From Rhizodiscina lignyota (Eukaryota; Ascomycota; Dothideomycetes; Aulographales; Rhizodiscinaceae): a stretch of 64,000 nt of DNA. The stretch is taken from assembly GCA_010015805.1 (NCBI GenBank), contig ML978129.1:620001-684000 (forward strand), given 5' to 3'. The translations under genes and the position numbers were made by a program. Numbering within the stretch: position 1 is the stretch's first letter; each line of letters begins with the position of its first letter. The notes under the pieces are model-generated. The model had not been told where the DNA came from and ran no database searches. It saw only the letters and a program-made list of their open reading frames with translations. Shown here piece by piece: positions 1 to 9,257 of the stretch.

Positions 1-949
1 GATCAACAAGCCTATTGTCACAATAATGAATAATGAAAACCCGAACCAACCCAGTATCATGGCTGAAGTGCCGACGCCGCTCTTAACACTGCCGTTCCCG
101 AAGTCTTGTGCAACGGTCGACGCAGCAACAGACGCTGTGTGCTGCCACAGAACCGACACGAGCACAAATATGGACGAGACGAAGATGAGTGCCAGGGCGA
201 TCTGGCTGACGGGCCGTGAGGGGAAGGGCTTCACTTCGATGTCGGAACCGGCGTCGTCGCGCTCTTCGTGCCACCCTGGGAAGGTTGCGAGGATGACGAA
301 GCAGATGAATGAGAGAACGATTGCTACGATTCTGTGGACATTTTCTCGTCAGCTGAACTGTTCTGTAGGGAAGAGAAATAGGACCATGCCGGTTGACTTA
401 CAGCAGGTATGGAAATACGATGCTATCCTTAAACGTCTCCGCCACCCATATTAGATTCAGCGGATCCTGATCCACGCTGACCTGCTCCGCCAGTGCCGTC
501 GCATTGTTGCTGCACAGGAACCCGCCGCCGTCGGGCGTGATGCAAATGCCGAAGTAGCCCACTCGCACCTCGAGCTGTGCATTGCCGACGATGTTGGCTA
601 TTGCGGCGGTCACGCCTGGGTCTACTTGTGCGGGATCGTATACAGGTGTGTAGGATTTGTAGTAGAGGGATATGAGGAAGATGCCGGGTATGAGAGGAGA
701 GGGTGATGAGCAACCGGCTAGTAATAGTGCTGGATGAGATGTTAGAAACGCTGTCACACAGGAGGAGAGTAGGCTGGTTGAGGCTTACAAAGAAGAATAA
801 TGGCAATGGCGACAAGAAGCATGAGTAGGTGGTGGTAACCAAACCATGGTATCAGCCCTGCGAGAAGCGTTAGTATTTTCCGACGACAATGTCTTCTTGA
901 GCGATTGAAACATACTTTGAAAGCTAACTGCAAACCTTGGGTTTGCCAT
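1..949 (-). CDS. fig1: Fig1-like calcium regulator / membrane fusion protein (3' end off window)
   Basis: Fig1 proteins are four-pass plasma-membrane proteins needed for low-affinity calcium influx and cell fusion in fungal mating. Four exons were rebuilt on the minus strand: 949-916, 857-789, 729-402 and 331-1. Reading phase is kept throughout and the second intron has a CTAAC branch point. Visible features are an N-terminus reading MANPRFAVSFQ followed by a GYHHLLM segment, a first membrane span ending in LLAGCSS, an extracellular loop with the family's G-Y-F-G-I-C signature and a later Cys (GGFLC), then two or three hydrophobic segments in the last exon. The last exon is still open at base 1, so the C-terminus is missing. 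It is divergent from the pfkB gene, with 987 bp between start codons. Family assignment rests on the loop signature and topology as I know them; exon 1 (34 nt) is the least certain part. Confidence 0.8.
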
Positions 950-1936
950 CTTGTCTCTTCTCCGCCTCCTTCAACAACTGAATCTCCTGCGGCTCCCGAA
1001 GGGCCGGGAGAAGGGTTCGTTGGAATGCAGCACCCGCCTCGAATTGTACGCCGACCCTCTGTGCGAAGGTGTAGCAGAGGAACAATTGTATTTTCGGAGG
1101 AATGGATGTGTTGGTGGAACTTTGTCTCGAGGAATGCGGTTGGTAAGAATGGGATGGTTTGAGCGAATGGTGGTCTTGACGTGGACGCCGTAACCAGGGC
1201 GACGAGAGGATGAGAGTGGTGATGTCGGTGTTCTCTGCAACAGTGTCTGGTCAGAACGGTAGATGCAAGCTAGCAATGTTGGAGGTAGAGCTTAGTTGGA
1301 GTAGTGTAGCAAGAGAGCGGCAGTCCTCCTCGACTCTTTTCTTCAGAATTGCGTGGTGGTTGGTCTTTTCCAGCCACAAGAAGCGAAGGCTGGGTGCGAA
1401 AAGGTGGCAGGCACGACCCTGACGAACGTCATTTGTTTACGGTCCGTCGCGACGGCAACGCTTTACCGGGAGCGGCTTAGCGCATGCAACTTTAATTCGT
1501 CTGGATCGTGCCCCTGCAGCTTGCGGGTGCTTCTATTTTTGCGCATGCGAATTTAATTGTCGCTCTTCTCGCTGGATCGCTAGAAATTCTGTTGCTGTTG
1601 GCATTCGTGATACTCCACATGTCGCGGTCGTGGTCTCTCTCGTGCTATCGATTAGTTTGTAGAGCCTTTGTTAATGCTTGACCTGCTTCCGACCTGCGCG
1701 TCTATTCCCTCTGGAACCCTCTTCCACGGTCCAATCGCGCCGCTACACCTGCTCGACTCGCCTTCATCTTCCACTTCAAGTCTTACAGCGCTGCTCGCTG
1801 GTGCTGTCAATTCGGTTGTCACAACCATTATTTCCCTCTGCACGTTGTATTCGATCGTCTCGCACGTAAAATCCTCATCGACTAGCATATCCTCAAATAT
1901 TTCCAGCTGCATTTACCAGCAAACGACACAGCACTG
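950..1936. other. Intergenic region between divergent fig1 and pfkB genes
   Basis: No coding region can be supported on either strand; short open frames here have no family features. It presumably carries both promoters. Two short related blocks, GCGCATGC followed by an A/T run containing TTTAATT, lie near 1480-1499 and 1540-1559 in the same orientation and are the only internal repetition I noticed. Confidence 0.6.
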
Positions 1937-3062
1937 ATGCCTTTACCCATGGACGAGAGTAGCATTCGAGGAAGTAGCGACCGTGTTTTGTTCGTATCAT
2001 TGGGCATGGTCGTGCTCGATGAGCTGCGCTTCCCATCCTCACCGCCTGCGAAGGACGTCGTAGGTGGCTCTGGAGCTTACAGTACGTATAGTGAGCAATC
2101 GAGCTCAAGAGTTCAACTTGCTGCTAAACGAATTGTGGTAAGGTACTCTTGGAGCGCGTATTGCTGCAGGATCTTCAGGATGTCGTAATATCGGCTGTCT
2201 GGTCCTTGCTGGCAATGACTTTCCACAACATGTTGAAGAAGAGCTTCGAAATTGGGATATGACCATCGTAATACGAAAGGATCCGGATAAGCTCTCCACA
2301 AGAGGCTTGTTACAATACGAAGACGACGCATTCGGCCCCAAAACGTTCAAGTATCTCACACAGCCGCTGAAGCCAACGCCTGAATATCTGAAATCAACTC
2401 CACTGTTACGATCGCACGCGTTCCACATGCTTGCGAAACCAGAAGAAATGCTAGTGCAAGTACCGGAACTGTTTACTCTTCGTCTCGACGGCGGCGTGCA
2501 GGATCATCCGCTCATTATCTGGGAGCCATTCCCCGCGAGCTGCAGGCCTGAAAATCTCTCCGCGGCATTGCGTGCTTGTGAGCTAGTTGACGTATTCTCA
2601 CCAAATCATCTTCAACTAGCTGCCTTTTTCTCGTCGGGCTGCGACTCGCACGCATTTAGCCAGGATCGCATCCAAGAACAGACACTAACGTTCCTCAACA
2701 CCAGGAGACAGGCAGAGTGGCATGGTTGCGTGGCGGTAAGAGCCGGCGAGCATGGATGTTTCATTGCATCAAATGGTAGTTTTCGATGGCTGCCTCCATT
2801 CTACGGTCCAAAAGAGGACTTGGCGAAGGTTAAAGACCCGACTGGTGCAGGAAATGCGTTCCTCGGTGGCTTTTCGATCGGTTTTATCAACACCGGTGAA
2901 TCCTTGCAAGCCGCAAAATACGGCACCGTTGCCGCGAGCTTCGCGTTGGAGCAGACTAGCCTTCCACAGCGGACTGTTGACGCGGCAGGGGAGAAGTGGA
3001 ATGACTCTATCTTCGAGGAGAGGTTGCAGGAATTGAATTCACGATTGCAAGTTACTTCATAA
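1937..3062 (+). CDS. mak32: pfkB-family carbohydrate-kinase-like protein (Mak32 type)
   Basis: Two exons, 1937-2081 and 2143-3062, joined in phase, give about 354 aa. Exon 1 carries the N-terminal glycine-rich GGSGAY motif of pfkB proteins, restored to GGSGAYSTLGAR by splicing. The C-terminal half carries the second pfkB signature, DPTGAGNAFLGGF, at about residues 280-292. In active pfkB sugar kinases the Asp after GAG is the catalytic base; here it is Asn (about residue 286). As I recall, this resembles the Mak32 branch, which in yeast is linked to maintenance of the killer L-A dsRNA structural particle, though its biochemical activity is unclear. It could therefore be a pseudokinase or a kinase with altered chemistry. 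The start was chosen as the first ATG leading into the conserved GGSGAY. Downstream, the Hsp9/12 gene is convergent, about 210 bp away. Confidence 0.8.
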
Positions 3063-3272
3063 ATTCGCACGAGTGCAGACAATGTTCACGACATTTGGCA
3101 CGCAAGCTTGTTCAATGATGCAGACTTTGAGTCCGCTTGAGAATTGAATTGTCTGGTATCTTAGGGTACAAAGGTCATGTCCTCATCCCAATGTGCTTTC
3201 ATTCTCTCTATCCGCCATTACTGAGAATGAACCGGTCCTCCGATGAATGCCTGTCGGGTCGCCGCAATGCAC

Positions 3273-3592
3273 TTAGTGCTTGTCCATGCCGAGGGCGTTC
3301 TTGGTCTTGTCCAGAATGCTGTCGCCGGTGCCGCCGTGGACGTTCTGGTCCTTGCTGCGGCCAGCCTTGTCGGCAAGGTTTTGGCCGGTCGACTTGTCGT
3401 CGTCAGGCTGAGCGCCACTTGATGATTGTTAGATTCAAGCTCTGAATGTGGGAGCCAGGTTGCTTACCGAGCGAACTTGTCGCCAGTGTCGGTGAAAGTC
3501 TCCTTCACCTTCTGCTGGGTGCTCTTCGAGGAGTCGGGAGTGACCTCCTCCTTGGCCTTGGTGCTCCAGTCTTTGCGTCCTGCGTCAGACAT
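3273..3592 (-). CDS. hsp9: Hsp9/Hsp12-family small stress protein
   Basis: Two exons, 3592-3468 and 3417-3273, give an 89-aa hydrophilic protein. It begins MSDAGRKDWSTKAKEEVTPD and contains the repeated STxQ / STGQ elements and charged amphipathic stretches typical of Hsp9/Hsp12. These are intrinsically disordered proteins that fold on membranes during heat, osmotic or stationary-phase stress. The C-terminus ends ALGMDKH. Both halves are Lys/Asp/Thr rich and have no Cys. Splice sites are GTAAGC and CAAG. Family proteins of this sort are usually strongly induced by stress; the upstream region has a TATATA box and an inverted GAA/TTC pair, listed separately. Assignment is from sequence resemblance to the family; whether it is closer to Hsp9 or Hsp12 cannot be told here. 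Confidence 0.9.
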
Positions 3593-4533
3593 GATGGTAG
3601 TTATTGGTGATTGAGGTTGGTTTTTGATTGAAGAGTGTGTTTGTTTGGTAGAGTTTGCTTTGAGGTCGTTGATGAGAAGAAGGATAGAGCTGGAGCGGAG
3701 AGCAGAATATATACTTCTTTGTCGAAGCTCGCGACGTCATAGGCGTGACCTCGTCTGAAAGCGGAAGCTTCACGATCGTTGTGTTTGCTGTCCCAGTTTC
3801 CACGGCAATCCGGGTTTGCATTCCATTGCACCTTTCACATGTGGAAGTGATCGTGTGGCTACGCAATCTTGTCGTCATAATTCCTGGGGGAGGCAAGGTA
3901 TGGCCGCAGGTACAGCCATTTTGAAACATGGGGCAAGCCGCATCAGCTGCCCCCGAAAAGCACCAATCGCAGGAAGTGACAGATTCGATCGTGGCAGGAT
4001 GGGCAAGTTCAAGATCTCGATGTGTAAAAGCGCCTCTTCGCCGCTTGCGTTGATTCGCGGGAGTTGCCGATGATGTCATTTAGCACGTGACACATTCTTC
4101 CGCACCCGACCTGCAACATCGAGGAATCTTGAATTCGAGGGTGACGAGAGACACCTTGCCCCGTCGAATTCCGGCGAAGCTGGAAGGAGTTACGGCGGCC
4201 TTATCCGGGATTCTCGCCGCCCTCGTCATCTGCAGTGATGCTATCCGACGCGATTCAGAGCTTCGTACGATGAGACAGGGGAAGGCGCAAAGTGGCTGCA
4301 CTAAACGACTCAAGCTACTCAGAGGCATTGATTATATCCAGCCGAGCTGATGTGATCTGTATACGTATATGCGAGATCTACCTTTTCCGTACTCGTGGCC
4401 TTGTTCTTCTGGGCTCGACGTGTCCCCAGCGCCCTTTCAAGGGGCATGGAGAATTTACAAACTCAAGTATTCAATTTACTCTTATGTCGGTTGAGAACCG
4501 ATCTAGACTTAACTTATAGCCTCGAGTCTATCT
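3593..4533. other. Intergenic region between Hsp9/12 promoter side and alcohol dehydrogenase 3' end
   Basis: No supported gene. The first ~200 bp is the promoter side of the Hsp9/12 gene. The rest up to 4533 is the space downstream of the alcohol dehydrogenase stop codon. Short open frames on both strands lack recognisable motifs. Confidence 0.55.
3708..3771 (-). promoter_or_regulatory. Candidate core promoter and heat-shock-like element of the Hsp9/12 gene
   Basis: Upstream of the ATG at 3592 there is TATATA at 3708-3713, a GACGTC (CRE/ATF half-type) core at 3733-3738, and GAAGCTTC at 3764-3771. The last is one inverted GAA/TTC pair, as in a minimal heat-shock element. Such short motifs occur by chance; the link to the stress gene is inference. 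Confidence 0.3.
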
Positions 4534-5928
4534 CTATAGCGTTGGATGCATCCCATTGGGCTTGTAAACCACCTTATTGACCTGGTTCTTCTCAAACTTT
4601 TCGAGCGCTGGAGCGAACGATTCATCAAGCGGTATAATAACGTCGATGAAGTCCTGCACCTTCTCTATGTTTCGACGAAGTGATGCCAAGGAATCATCGA
4701 AGACGGTCCTCACCGAGCAGCGTCCAAACTGGATGAACACATTACGGTTGTAGCCGTCAGCTGCCGTGAACGGGATTTCTGCATTGTGGACTCCTGTAGC
4801 CGTGGTGAGCGGTTGTTCACTGAAAACTGGAAGTCTAAAACTTACCAACACTGCTTATCTTTCCACCCGGTCGAATAATCTCGAAGGCTGTCCTCAAAGC
4901 TGGGCTGAGCCCAACGTACTCAATCACTGCATCTACGCCATTTCCATCTGTTGCCTTCATGATTTCTTCTTTCACGTTCTGTGTCCTGAAGTTGAGGGGT
5001 ATTGCTCCGAGTTTTTGCGCTCGATTCAATCGATCCTCGACTCCATCGATGGCGAATATCCGCTTGGGTTTATACTCTAACGCGGAGAGGAGGCCGCAAA
5101 TACCTACGGGTCCCAGACCGATAATTGCCAGGTCCATCGTCGGCCACTCAACTGCTGGACTCTCTTTGAATGCGTTCCTCGCTCCATGGAATCTGGACTT
5201 TTATTAGTAGTGATTTCGAATCTGGATAGAATGATCTTACCCGGTCGGGTAGATATCGCTCATAAGAATAAGCTTTGAATCGTTAGCCAGGCTCTCAAAG
5301 GGCCTCAGATTCATATTTACCAACTCGCCGAGATCATCCGGCGCAGGAACTAAAAAGGCATCTGCCAATGGTGCTCTAAAATACTCCGCCTGCGAGCCAT
5401 CGAGTTCGGGACCCCCAAAGGACTTTACTTTGACGCAGCGTGCGGTGACTCCGCGCTTACAGTGATGGCATACTCCGCTGTCACTTGGTTAACGCATGCC
5501 CCAGATTACAAAGTATACGGGCGACTTGCCAGCTGATCGTGAATGGGGCAATGACCCAATCTCCAACCTTGAATTTTTTGACTGCTGGACCAACTTCAGA
5601 GATGATGCCGACGCCTTCGTGACCGCATATGTACCCAGGCTCCATTCCAAGCTTGGAATGACCGCGGTATCTGTGTAGTTCACTGCTCTTTCTTTCAGCC
5701 ACTATGTTACAGACATCCGGATTGGGCATCCTAACCTGCCGCATAGTCCTGCGGAAGTGGTCTTGATGATAACATCATCTGGTTCAATGATCTTGGGGAC
5801 TGGTTGTATGCTCAGTCTTCTGTTCCCTGATACATATATGAGTGCAGTGACTCACCTGGTCGATCTTCTAGCCGCACATCGAATGGGCCATAAAAGACCA
5901 GTGCCTTCATTGTCTTTTGAGAGGCCAT
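4534..5928 (-). CDS. Zinc-dependent alcohol dehydrogenase (MDR family), six exons
   Basis: Exons 5928-5856, 5799-5736, 5682-5530, 5477-5241, 5192-4846 and 4793-4534 join in phase to give about 377 aa. Features in order: catalytic-zinc Cys in AGLCGS, then ELHRYRG; the GHEGVG motif with its zinc/proton-relay His-Glu; a structural-zinc cluster CGVCHHCKRGVTARC (C-x2-C-x2-C-x7-C); and a Rossmann fold with GLGPVG followed by an acidic strand end (AIDG). Members oxidise or reduce alcohols and aldehydes with NAD(P). The layout resembles fungal MDR enzymes related to glutathione-independent formaldehyde dehydrogenase, but the substrate cannot be deduced. The third intron uses a GC donor (CTG^GCAAGT) and a CAG acceptor, the only joint I found that restores the zinc cluster. 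The gene stands alone, downstream of a ~1 kb gap. Confidence 0.85.
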
Positions 5929-6921
5929 TTTGCTGAACTAGATGCAATGCGATGAAATATGGACTCTTTTTGCAGTTCTTGATACGAAGAATAAGAATAA
6001 TTAAGGCTAAAAAATACTTATTGAGAACATCACTTGACCCAAAGCCGACTTTTAGGTCAAAAATCCACAATATACTAGTACTGTAATTATTCCGGATAGT
6101 TCTACCCGAGGGGATGCTGCGGCCCCGCGGAGAGATGAACCCCGTGGGGTGGGACTCAATATGGGGCATCATATTACGAAGAGGAGGGGTTGAGTGGAAT
6201 TTAGGATTGAGAATGAAGAAGTCGTGTGAGGTTTCGGGGTATACATTCCTCGACATCGAGGCGCTCGGCAAGTTATCTTGCACATCCCGCAGGACACCAA
6301 GGTTCCTCAGTCCCTGCGTCGGGGGTCGGGGAACGAGATGGTACATATGTACTTCAGACGTTTCTTTTGTCAGGGATTAATCAGGTTTAGCTCCAGCTAT
6401 GCATGTTTCTGTTTATCAGATAGCCAGTGCTCTGGTTTTAGTTATGAGGGCTGGAAACTGCGAGTGCGTTTAAGCAGAAGAAGTAGAGCAGCCTTAGAGC
6501 AGCCTTGCACGTCCTTCGAATAAGACATTCGCTGGCATGAAATTTCGACACTTTGGAGTTTGTGATTAGCACAGAGGCCACCTATGTTATATTACTTTTG
6601 CGCAGAAGTATTAAAGAGATACAATGCGGTCTGTACGCTTCTTGCAGCCACGCTGGGACTTGGCGAGAACTTTTGTCTGTCAAATCCCACAGCGACGGGG
6701 CAGTCTTGTCCGTTTGCAGCGAATTTAATACATTGAGATGGTGGTTTCACTCAGCCAATCATCCTCTGGCCGTGTTCGATCGTGGCCGAACGTTTATCGA
6801 AATATACATATCGTACATATCCGCAGGGCGGTGGCTCTACATTCCTCCTTAGGCAGGGCGTGTCCACCTCGACGCCAACCAATGCATCTTCAATACAGTT
6901 ATTGTTACATGATCACTATGA
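5929..6921. other. Intergenic region upstream of alcohol dehydrogenase
   Basis: About 1 kb containing the promoter of the alcohol dehydrogenase and the 3' flank of the uS2m gene. The first ~150 bp is A/T rich. I see no supported gene, repeat or RNA. Confidence 0.55.
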
Positions 6922-8197
6922 TCATACATCTACCGAGTCGTATCTCTCGACGTCAGGAACGAGCGGCTTTGCCCGCGCACCGGATGATTCTTGCTTTGTT
7001 ACTCGATCCCTCCAGTTAAGCCCTTCTGCAGGAGCATAAGTGATGACGTTTTGAGCTGCCTGTGCTAATCGTGCATTCTTCCCGGTCTCGCCTGCACGTC
7101 CGAGTACGCCAGCAATTACTTGGACACAACGCAGACTGTAATGAACGTGAGAAAAAGATGTATGAGTATTTATAGCCTGTACGTACCTGTCGTCGTTTGC
7201 TGGGATTGGGTACGTCACCCATGTGGGATCGGCATTAGTGTCTATGATGCCGATGGTTGGGATGTTGTTCAGAGCGCACTCGTGGAGGAGAACATAGTTC
7301 TGCATTGGATCAAGACAGACGACCAGATCAGGTTTCAAGGTCGCCCGCTTCTTCAATTGCTCGTCGAAGCCAGGTATCTCCTCATCCTTCTCGTTCACTA
7401 CCTTTGTGGTGCAGTTTCCGAGTATCTGCTGTCCATTGGTGATACTGCCCGGTATCCATCGCTGGAAGAGATGGCATCCACCAGCAAGTTGCGCGGCTCT
7501 TACAACGCAGCTGTCTTGGCCTTTTCGCGTTCCAGCAAAGAGGATCAGACCTCCACGCATCGCTACACCCTCGACAACTTTCGCCGCGCGTCGAAGGTGT
7601 GCAGCTGTAACTTCTAGTGATATGATGTGGATGCCATCTCGTATGCCATAGATGTATTGCGCGTTCCCGGGGTTCCAGAGCGACGTCTTGTGGCCAAGGT
7701 GCGCCTGAGATGCTAGAAGTAACTCGAGAGTCACATCGGCCGCTGAGGGAGGATTACGCAGAAGCTCTGCTGGTTCATATTGAGGTGCAACCACAGAACC
7801 GAGATGTCCAGTAGCCTCCTCTGTGTGCAAGTTTAGTATAGTCCCTCCACGACGCCACGGAGCTGCTCACGTTGGTGCTTGAACGCGTTCCAATCCTCGA
7901 CGGCGCGTTGGCTCAAATTCTGATGAGTACTTGAAAATGCGGAAGTTGATTGTGCGTCAGTTTCAGTCAGCGCAGCATTTGCTAGATTTGCTGGCGTTAT
8001 CGCTCTACCGTCCTGCTGACCGTTTCCGAGAGACGGCTCGCTGGAGATCTCTACCGAAAAGAAACGCTGACTTGCGCGGACGTGTGCAAGCTGGACAGCA
8101 CGGCGACCTGCGACACAACGGCATGAGAAACGGTGGAATGGGGTAGTGATGATGGGATTGACGTACAGTTGCGCAGGAGTAGACTCCGTGCCAGCAT
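6922..8197 (-). CDS. mrp4: Mitochondrial small-subunit ribosomal protein uS2m (MRPS2 / yeast Mrp4)
   Basis: Four exons, 8197-8167, 8107-7871, 7820-7187 and 7135-6922, give about 371 aa in continuous phase. The N-terminus MLARSLLLRNCRRAVQLAH is Arg/Leu rich without acidic residues, as expected for a mitochondrial import signal. The core matches the uS2 family: AHLGHKTSLWNP, a YIYGIRDGIHII segment, the LFAGTRKGQ loop, RWIPGSITN, and the PDLVVCLD / NIPTIGIIDTNADP strands that in bacteria contact S1 and the head of the small subunit. The eukaryotic cytosolic uS2 lacks this mitochondrial leader, so the mitochondrial assignment is firm. The first exon is only 31 nt. It is divergent from wc-1 across a repeat-bearing 1.06-kb spacer. 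Confidence 0.92.
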
Positions 8198-8273
8198 GGT
8201 AGCATGGGAATTGAGAAATTGCCCATGGAAAAGTTTCGTTTGTGTGGCCTGGTGGTCAGAATAGAGAAAAAGG

Positions 8274-8371
8274 AGCCTTGGCGCGCTAGTGGCTTTAAAT
8301 ACGGTTCTCTCATGTACTTTAAACTAATAATAATTTAATACACTCTGGCACCCCTCCCTCAAAGATCCGTG
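8274..8371 (+). repeat. Direct repeat copy 1 (~97 bp) in wc-1 / uS2m spacer
   Basis: Begins AGCCTTGGCGCGCTAGT, continues through the shared TTCTCTCATGTACTTTAA core and ends CTCAAAGATCC. The same order of blocks recurs at 8715-8810 in the same orientation with scattered substitutions. No terminal inverted repeats or coding capacity are visible, so the nature of the repeat is unknown. Confidence 0.8.
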
Positions 8372-8714
8372 GTGATTCGAGCCAAGCACCCCAAGCAGCC
8401 GCCATACAGTCAATCGAGCGTCAAGCTTTCAGCAGTCACTTTGGATCTTAAGCCTTCAGATCTTAGAAGCCTTTTCAGGTAGTACAGCTTCATGATTACG
8501 TTAACAACGGCAGTATTCTTAATCTCTCTCAAAAGTCCTACGGTACGACCATACAACCCACAGAGCTGAGGCAGGTACGGTTATAATAGGGTTGAAGTAG
8601 GCAAGTAGTATAACAGAAAGCAGTTCCCTCTCTCTGTTTCCGTTTCGTGGACTGAAAGGTAAAGCAGTTTTGCCTACGATAAAACAACTTAAGTTCTGTG
8701 GGATCCTTATACAT

Positions 8715-8810
8715 AGCCTTGGCGCGCTAGTAACTTTAATTGCGATTCTCTCATGTACTTTAAGCCAACAATCTTACAATACACTCCGCCACCCCCCTCA
8801 AAGATCCATG
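8715..8810 (+). repeat. Direct repeat copy 2 (~96 bp) in wc-1 / uS2m spacer
   Basis: Second copy of the unit at 8274-8371, starting AGCCTTGGCGCGCTAGT and ending CAAAGATCC. Most differences lie in the A/T-rich middle. Sequence outside the two units does not match, so this is not simply a recent 441-bp tandem duplication. Confidence 0.8.
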
Positions 8811-9053
8811 CATCAGCGTGCCCGACTTGCCCGAGGACCACTTGCCCCAGACGCTAGGCCGAATACTGGCGGTGACGACGTTCGCTAGCAGGGCTTGTGG
8901 GATTACATCGAGTTGTTCCTTTTTGAGCCGCATGCCGCATGGCAAAGATCCATCCGCACCACCATTGCCCTTGCCGCCTCGGCACACCTTCACCACCACC
9001 ACCCTTCGCGGAGGAACTGCACATCGAATACATGCTGCACAGCGCCCACTCTG

Positions 9054-9151
9054 CTCCCACGCGGACGTATGATAGCCCACTTGCGCAGCATCCTGCCACT
9101 GCCTCCCACGCGGACGTATGATAGCCCACTTGCGCAGCATCCTGCCACTGC
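9054..9151 (+). repeat. 49-bp tandem duplication upstream of wc-1
   Basis: Two identical-looking 49-bp units (9054-9102 and 9103-9151), each starting CTCCCACGCGGACGTATGAT, followed by the first eight bases of a third unit. The unit length is not a multiple of three, and it lies about 100 bp before the wc-1 start codon, probably within its 5' leader. Confidence 0.85.
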
Positions 9152-9257
9152 CTCCCACGAGGAAGCTACCTTTCGCCTCTGAGACCGCTCTGGCTCGTCC
9201 ACCTTTTGGCACAGCCTCGAGCCTCCAGCCGTTTGTTGAGGGGGGCTCGCGACCAGA

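Larger units (their letters stand above)
8198..9257. other. Spacer between uS2m and wc-1, rich in local repeats
   Basis: No supported protein-coding gene. It holds a pair of ~97-bp direct repeats (8274-8371 and 8715-8810) and a 49-bp tandem duplication (9054-9151), described separately. ATG codons before the wc-1 start open short frames, for example from 8932 and from 8939. If the wc-1 transcript starts upstream of them, these would be upstream ORFs. Confidence 0.6.

Noticed and set aside
5483-5530. Alternative acceptor (CAAG) for the GC-AG intron of the alcohol dehydrogenase
   Set aside because: It keeps phase but would insert two residues into the zinc cluster (C-x4-C). The CAG six bases later gives the exact C-x2-C-x2-C-x7-C spacing.
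8274-8810. The direct repeat pair as the ends of an LTR-type element
   Set aside because: Units are under 100 bp, do not begin TG or end CA, and the ~340 bp between them has no coding or primer-binding features.
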